9,347 nt of DNA from positions 1-9,347 of the forward strand of contig CAKZYI010000727.1 of the NCBI GenBank assembly GCA_937884735.1, in the 5' to 3' direction. Below the pieces are notes generated by a model. The model did no database searches, was not told the DNA's origin, and saw only the letters and a program-made list of their open reading frames with translations. The position numbers were made by a program, and so were the translations under genes. Positions within the stretch are counted from its first letter, which is position 1. The number at the start of each line of letters is the position of its first letter. Below are positions 6,396-9,347 of the stretch, in pieces. The DNA comes from an uncultured Pleurocapsa sp. Lineage in GTDB: Bacteria; Cyanobacteriota; Cyanobacteriia; Cyanobacteriales; Xenococcaceae.

Positions 6396-6444
6396 GTACC
6401 AGCTTTCTTAAAAAACCTGTAAAAAAGGTTAAGAAAGCTGGTAC
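6396..6444. repeat. Long imperfect hairpin after the DUF1517 gene
   Basis: GTACCAGCTTTCTT (6396-6409) pairs perfectly with AAGAAAGCTGGTAC (6431-6444). Inside it AACCT (6414-6418) pairs with AGGTT (6426-6430), leaving a four-A bulge on the left and a seven-base loop. The 19-bp stem begins 17 bp past the stop codon. No T-run follows on either strand, so it is not a standard intrinsic terminator. It may protect the 3' end of the mRNA, act as a processing site, or be a dispersed palindromic repeat. Confidence 0.7.
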
Positions 6445-6455
6445 ATTTGAGTATG

Positions 6456-6496
6456 GTTACGTATGGTTTGACGTTAATAAACCCCTAAAATAAATT
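6456..6496 (+). promoter_or_regulatory. Predicted psbY promoter with direct repeat at the -35 box
   Basis: TTGACG (6468-6473) and TAAATT (6491-6496) are separated by exactly 17 bp, placing transcription start near 6503, just ahead of the psbY ribosome site. A direct repeat GTATGGTT (6451-6458 and 6461-6468) with a 10-bp period overlaps the -35 box. Read as GTTACGTA-TG-GTTTGACG (6456-6473), it partly matches the two-half HLR1 site of the response regulator RpaB: the first half is good, the second weak. Regulation by RpaB is a guess. Confidence 0.5.
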
Positions 6497-6522
6497 TAAA
6501 ATTGTAAAGGAGAGGATAAATT

Positions 6523-6642
6523 ATGGATTTACGTGTAGTGGTAGTTGTTGCACCTCTGGCGATCGCTGCTAGCTGGGCTATATTTAATATTGGTTCTGCT
6601 GCTTTGGCTCAAATTCAAAAATATTTCAACGAAGAAGGTTAG
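6523..6642 (+). CDS. psbY: Photosystem II protein PsbY
   Basis: A 39-residue protein: MDLRVVVVVAPLAIAASWAI, then FNIGSAALAQIQKYFNEEG. It has a short N-terminus, one hydrophobic helix (about residues 4-28) and a polar C-terminus. The pattern MDxRVxVVxAP...AxxWAxFNIGxAALxQxQKxxxxxG is that of cyanobacterial PsbY, a small one-pass thylakoid subunit at the edge of photosystem II near cytochrome b559. A strong ribosome site (AAAGGAGAGG, 6506-6515) precedes the ATG by seven bases. It appears to be a single-gene unit with its own promoter upstream and an intrinsic terminator at 6672-6707. It is short enough to be missed by length-limited gene finding. The length is normal and nothing appears broken. 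Confidence 0.92.
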   Translation: MDLRVVVVVAPLAIAASWAIFNIGSAALAQIQKYFNEEG

Positions 6643-6671
6643 TTTAATAATAGAAATTTAAGATAATTTTG

Positions 6672-6707
6672 CCGACTAAGTTTGCTATCAACCTAAGTCG
6701 GTTTTTT
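6672..6707 (+). terminator. Rho-independent terminator of psbY
   Basis: CCGACT (6672-6677) pairs with AGTCGG (6696-6701). The stem continues through AG/CT and TTG/CAA with two mismatches to a four-base loop, and is followed at once by six T (6702-6707). It lies 29 bp after the psbY stop. On the other strand the stem is preceded by A-run and followed by CAAAATT, so it may also weakly end the minus-strand genes converging from the right. Confidence 0.88.
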
Positions 6708-6717
6708 AATGTCTTGA

Positions 6718-6732
6718 AATATTGTCAATATT
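6718..6732. repeat. Short perfect palindrome
   Basis: AATATTG-T-CAATATT is a seven-base inverted repeat around one central base, in the 128-bp convergent gap between psbY and the Tim44-like gene. Its AT content makes chance occurrence quite possible. No function is assigned. Confidence 0.3.
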
Positions 6733-6770
6733 GCTGATACTAAGTTTATTTGGCAAATTAGTTTGTTGTT

Positions 6771-7460
6771 TTATTTTGCTGTTTTATAAATAGTAACCAA
6801 ATAACATTTATTGTTTGTATCAAGACCAACATCCCAGTATTCAGAAAAAGAACGTGATGTTGCTTGTCCGCTAATTACATAACCTTTCTGGGAAAGTTTG
6901 AAATTAACTGCTTTTCCGTTTATTTGAACTACAAAACGTTTGAGTTCTTCTCTTATTTCAAATTTAAGAGGTTCTATTTGCGATATTTTACAATTATAAA
7001 CAAGGTCAAAATTGTTTTGCTTTGAACTAAAAGGTTGTAAAGTATATTCTTTAATTAATTCAAAATTATTGTTGATTCTATCTCGTTGATAATTGTAGAA
7101 TAATTGGTTTACTTTCTCTACGAGAGTATCTTTGTTTATTAAATGATCGTATTTTACTGCTTCTAGTTCCGACTCAATTTCTTCCTGCGCTGTAAGGCGA
7201 TCGCTCTTTTGATATTTTATGGAATAAGCATTTTTGAAATTAGGCTGAATATCAGTAATAAATTTGGCTAGGTCATTATTATCAGTAAATTTTTGATTGC
7301 TATAAATAATAATATTGTAGAAAAAAATATATAGCCTTTTCCAAAATATAATTACCAAAAAAGCAGTTATTAATTTTAGCCAACCCAAAAGTAATTGAGG
7401 GCTTAGATAAATAGAGTAAGCATCTGCTTTATCATCAAAGCTATAATAATATTTGCTCAT
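6771..7460 (-). CDS. One-pass membrane protein with a Tim44-like C-terminal region
   Basis: 229 residues. A hydrophobic segment, probably one or two membrane passes, lies at about 22-53 (LLLGWLKLITAFLVIIFW, then YIFFYNIIIY). A charged linker with a probable coiled stretch follows at 84-120. The C-terminal region (about 110-226) has a helix, LVEKVNQLFYNYQRDRINNN, then strands ending in EYWDVGLDTNNKCYLVTIYK. Helix-Gln-x-dl...EyWxF...W/Y-LxxI is the pattern of Tim44-like, NTF2-fold domains. The match is to the pattern only, so the function stays open. The ribosome site is weak (AAAGA). It is the last gene of a minus-strand run, 83 bp after the kinase gene, and converges on psbY. Codon use is AT-rich. 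Confidence 0.7.
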   Translation of the reverse strand: MSKYYYSFDDKADAYSIYLSPQLLLGWLKLITAFLVIIFWKRLYIFFYNIIIYSNQKFTDNNDLAKFITDIQPNFKNAYSIKYQKSDRLTAQEEIESELEAVKYDHLINKDTLVEKVNQLFYNYQRDRINNNFELIKEYTLQPFSSKQNNFDLVYNCKISQIEPLKFEIREELKRFVVQINGKAVNFKLSQKGYVISGQATSRSFSEYWDVGLDTNNKCYLVTIYKTAK

Positions 7461-7543
7461 TTAATAGTTCTTTAAAAAAAATAATTGAAAGATTTAGTCA
7501 GCTTGAATATAACCTCTGTCGCTCATAGGTAAAAATCGTTTTT

Positions 7544-8017
7544 TCACTCTCCTAAAACAACTTCTTTTACTGCCAAAAATCCCTCTTCTAATGTTGGCGG
7601 AGATTCTTTAAGATCGTCGTAATAAATATCGATAACGCGATTTGGAACTTGGCGCAATCGTCTTTTATTCAAGTATTTACAAACATTTACTGGTGTTTTA
7701 ATCCACCAGGCAATCCACTCACAATTAAGATCGCTAACTCTGTTTAAAATAGAATTTCTCCAGGCTAATCGAACATTAGTAGCGTCATAAATAGCTGTTT
7801 GATTATAGGCTATGGCTAGTCGAATTTGTTCTATAGCTGCTTCTTCAATATCATTCCAATTTCCTTGAATTTTTTCGTCACCATAAAGTCTCAATCGAAT
7901 AGCATCAGTGGAGATGATTACGGAGTCTGGGATTTGTTTATTTAGCTGTTGAGCGAAAGTTGATTTGCCACCACCAGGCAATCCTACTAGAAGATGGCAA
8001 AGTACGGGTTGGGTCAT
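7544..8017 (-). CDS. P-loop kinase of the polynucleotide-kinase-like (AAA_33) type
   Basis: 157 residues, a single small domain. The Walker A loop is GLPGGGKST (12-20). VIISTDAIRLRLYGDE (33-48) carries the acidic residue Asp38, which in T4 polynucleotide kinase relatives activates the 5'-hydroxyl. AIYDATNVR (75-83) is the DATN motif, and the arginine-rich KRRLRQVP (118-125) is the lid. The end, SPPTLEEGF (139-147), is also typical. Family members phosphorylate nucleic acid ends or small molecules using ATP; the substrate here cannot be told. All ATP-site residues are present. The protein lacks the phosphatase or ligase domains that accompany it in full RNA-repair enzymes. The gene lies 65 bp after the UPF0182 gene, in a gap with two palindromes. 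No ribosome site is evident. Confidence 0.82.
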   Translation of the reverse strand: MTQPVLCHLLVGLPGGGKSTFAQQLNKQIPDSVIISTDAIRLRLYGDEKIQGNWNDIEEAAIEQIRLAIAYNQTAIYDATNVRLAWRNSILNRVSDLNCEWIAWWIKTPVNVCKYLNKRRLRQVPNRVIDIYYDDLKESPPTLEEGFLAVKEVVLGE

Positions 8018-8037
8018 ACGGAAATAAGATAGTTTTG

Positions 8038-8080
8038 AGTTAAATTTAATTTAACTTTCAATATAAACTGAATTCAGTTT
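8038..8080. promoter_or_regulatory. Two perfect palindromes between UPF0182 and kinase genes
   Basis: AAACTGAATTCAGTTT (8065-8080) is a perfect 16-bp palindrome. AGTTAAATTTAATTTAACT (8038-8056) is a nine-base inverted repeat around one central T. They lie eight bases apart, between the UPF0182 stop (8083) and the kinase start (8017). The lack of loops favours binding by a dimeric protein, or a cruciform, over an RNA terminator, and no clear T-run follows. The role is unknown. Confidence 0.45.
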
Positions 8081-8082
8081 GA

Positions 8083-9347
8083 TTAATTCTCAGTTGTGAC
8101 ATCTTCTACAGGACGAATAATTGCTTTAGAATCGCTTTGTTGGGGTTTAAAAATAGCGTCAATACCTTCATCTAAGGTTTCTGCCATCACAATCTGATTT
8201 TCATAAATTACAATTACTCTAGCTAAAGCAGGTAGGCTATTTTCTTCTGCTTCAATATATAAAGGCTCTACATATAGTAATGATTCTTCGATGGGAATAA
8301 TTAACAAATTGCCTTGAATTGCCCGCGATCCTTCGCGATTCCACAAAGATATTTGTTGAGAGATTACTGGATCTTGGTTAATTAAAGCTTCGATTTGATT
8401 GGGTCCATAAATTAGCTTTTGTTTGGGAAACTTGTACAGTAGGAGTTTGCCATATTCTGCACCATCAGATCTTGCTGCAAGCCAGGCTATTAGATTAGGA
8501 CGACTAGTGGGGGTGTAAGGATGTAGCAAAATAAATTCTTCTTCCGTTGCAGTTGGTAACTTGGTAATGAGGTAATAGGGTGCTACTGCTTGAGATTTGT
8601 TGCCATAAATCTCTTTAGGAATTTGCCATTGATCTTCTCGATTGTAAAATACTTGAGGATCTGTCATATGGTAGGTAAGCAACCTTTCCGACTGAATGCT
8701 GAATAAATCTTCAGGGTAGCGAATATGACGGCGCAGATCTAAAGGCATTGCTGTTAATGGTTTGAATAGTTTGGGAAATATTTTTCCCCAGGTTTGGATG
8801 ATAGGATCTTCATCAGCGACGTAAAAGTCTACCTTCCCGTTATAAGCATCTATTACAACTTTGACCGAATTGCGAAGATAGTTAAAATTATTTTCTCCAG
8901 GATCGGAATAAGGGTAGCGATCGCTGGTAGTATAGGCATCAACTATCCAATAAAGATTATCTTGGCTGTCTTTGTTTCCTTTAGTGTTAGCGGCTACTAA
9001 ATAGGGATCTCGATCGTAATTTAGAAAAGGTGCGATCGTCTTTATTCTTTGCCTAATGTTTCTTTTAAACAGCAGTTTTGTATCGGTGGTAAAGTTTTGG
9101 GCAAACAACATTTGCCAGTCTTTGAGGTATTCGGCAAACAACATTCGTCGGAAATAACTGCCAATTTTGATTCCCCCCTTTCCATCGTAAACGGTATAAA
9201 CTTTTTCTTCTCCGCTAGTAAAATCTAACTCTCTATCTTTAGTTGTAGTCATAATATAAGGATTGGTCAACTCGCCATAATAAATGCGGGGTTTACCAAT
9301 GGGAATGCTGTTGCGAATTACATCATCGGATACGTTAAGTGTGCATG
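8083..9347 (-). CDS. UPF0182 family membrane protein, C-terminal part (runs off window)
   Basis: 420 residues are visible and the frame is open through 9347, so the N-terminal part lies outside. A TTG at 9270 is not the start: the residues before it (VIRNSIPIGKPRIYYGE) are conserved UPF0182 sequence. Other family marks are YDGKGGIKIGSYFRRMLFA, RNIRQRI..IAPFL.YDRDPY, YWIVDAYTTSDRYPYS, NYLRNSVKVVIDAYNG, FP.LF.....MP.DLR.HIRYPEDLF, and EFILLHPYTPTSRPNLIAWL. Whole members are about 900-1000 residues, with several membrane passes before this large extracytoplasmic region. Biochemical function is unknown to me. Nothing is broken in the visible part. It is the first gene here of a minus-strand run with the kinase and Tim44-like genes. 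Confidence 0.92.
   Translation of the reverse strand, partial: CTLNVSDDVIRNSIPIGKPRIYYGELTNPYIMTTTKDRELDFTSGEEKVYTVYDGKGGIKIGSYFRRMLFAEYLKDWQMLFAQNFTTDTKLLFKRNIRQRIKTIAPFLNYDRDPYLVAANTKGNKDSQDNLYWIVDAYTTSDRYPYSDPGENNFNYLRNSVKVVIDAYNGKVDFYVADEDPIIQTWGKIFPKLFKPLTAMPLDLRRHIRYPEDLFSIQSERLLTYHMTDPQVFYNREDQWQIPKEIYGNKSQAVAPYYLITKLPTATEEEFILLHPYTPTSRPNLIAWLAARSDGAEYGKLLLYKFPKQKLIYGPNQIEALINQDPVISQQISLWNREGSRAIQGNLLIIPIEESLLYVEPLYIEAEENSLPALARVIVIYENQIVMAETLDEGIDAIFKPQQSDSKAIIRPVEDVTTEN

Noticed and set aside
8794..9000. 68-codon plus-strand frame
   Set aside because: Antisense to conserved UPF0182 sequence.
9268..9270. TTG as start of the UPF0182 gene
   Set aside because: Conserved family sequence continues upstream in frame to the window edge, so the gene is simply cut by the window.

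Overview
The window is chromosomal DNA from a cyanobacterium. The evidence is a photosystem II subunit gene (psbY), a DUF1517 gene of the cyanobacterial/plastid type, a long cyanobacterial-type ThiE with an N-terminal extension, and nine exact HIP1 octamers (GCGATCGC, starting at 522, 634, 3506, 4601, 4816, 6272, 6559, 7197 and 8917) in AT-rich DNA. Heptameric tandem repeats (STRR-like) and short palindrome-rich patches also fit a filamentous or otherwise repeat-rich cyanobacterium. The genus cannot be read from the window. No tRNA, rRNA, CRISPR array or transposase gene was seen.

Left third (1-3047, minus strand): three glycosyltransferase genes in one direction. In transcription order they are a GT4-like enzyme (3047-1878), a GT2-like enzyme (1430-372) and the start of a second GT4-like enzyme (320-1, running off the edge and starting at TTG). 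This looks like the edge of a surface polysaccharide cluster. A 447-bp repeat patch separates the first two. All three proteins depart from the usual family motifs at sugar-nucleotide-binding positions.

Centre (3048-6378): a 1-kb AT-rich divergent intergenic region, then plus-strand thiE (probable ThiD2-ThiE fusion) and thiS, the thiamine genes. After a perfect array of six TAATAAG heptamers comes a DUF1517 secreted or membrane protein. Its transcript may be continuous with thiES, because no terminator is visible between them.

Right-centre (6379-6707): a long imperfect hairpin, a promoter with a direct repeat at its -35 end, the 39-residue psbY gene, and a good rho-independent terminator.

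Right third (6771-9347, minus strand): a UPF0182 membrane protein (C-terminal part only; the gene continues past 9347), a small P-loop kinase of the polynucleotide-kinase-like type, and a one-pass membrane protein with a Tim44-like C-terminal region. They run co-directionally with gaps of 65 and 83 bp and converge on psbY. The 65-bp gap holds two near-perfect palindromes.

Most of the window is ordinary cyanobacterial housekeeping. The least ordinary parts are the motif-altered glycosyltransferase trio with its repeat invasion, the repeat-encoded gene end and repeat-set spacing, and the psbY control region. I did not find a convincing new multi-gene system.
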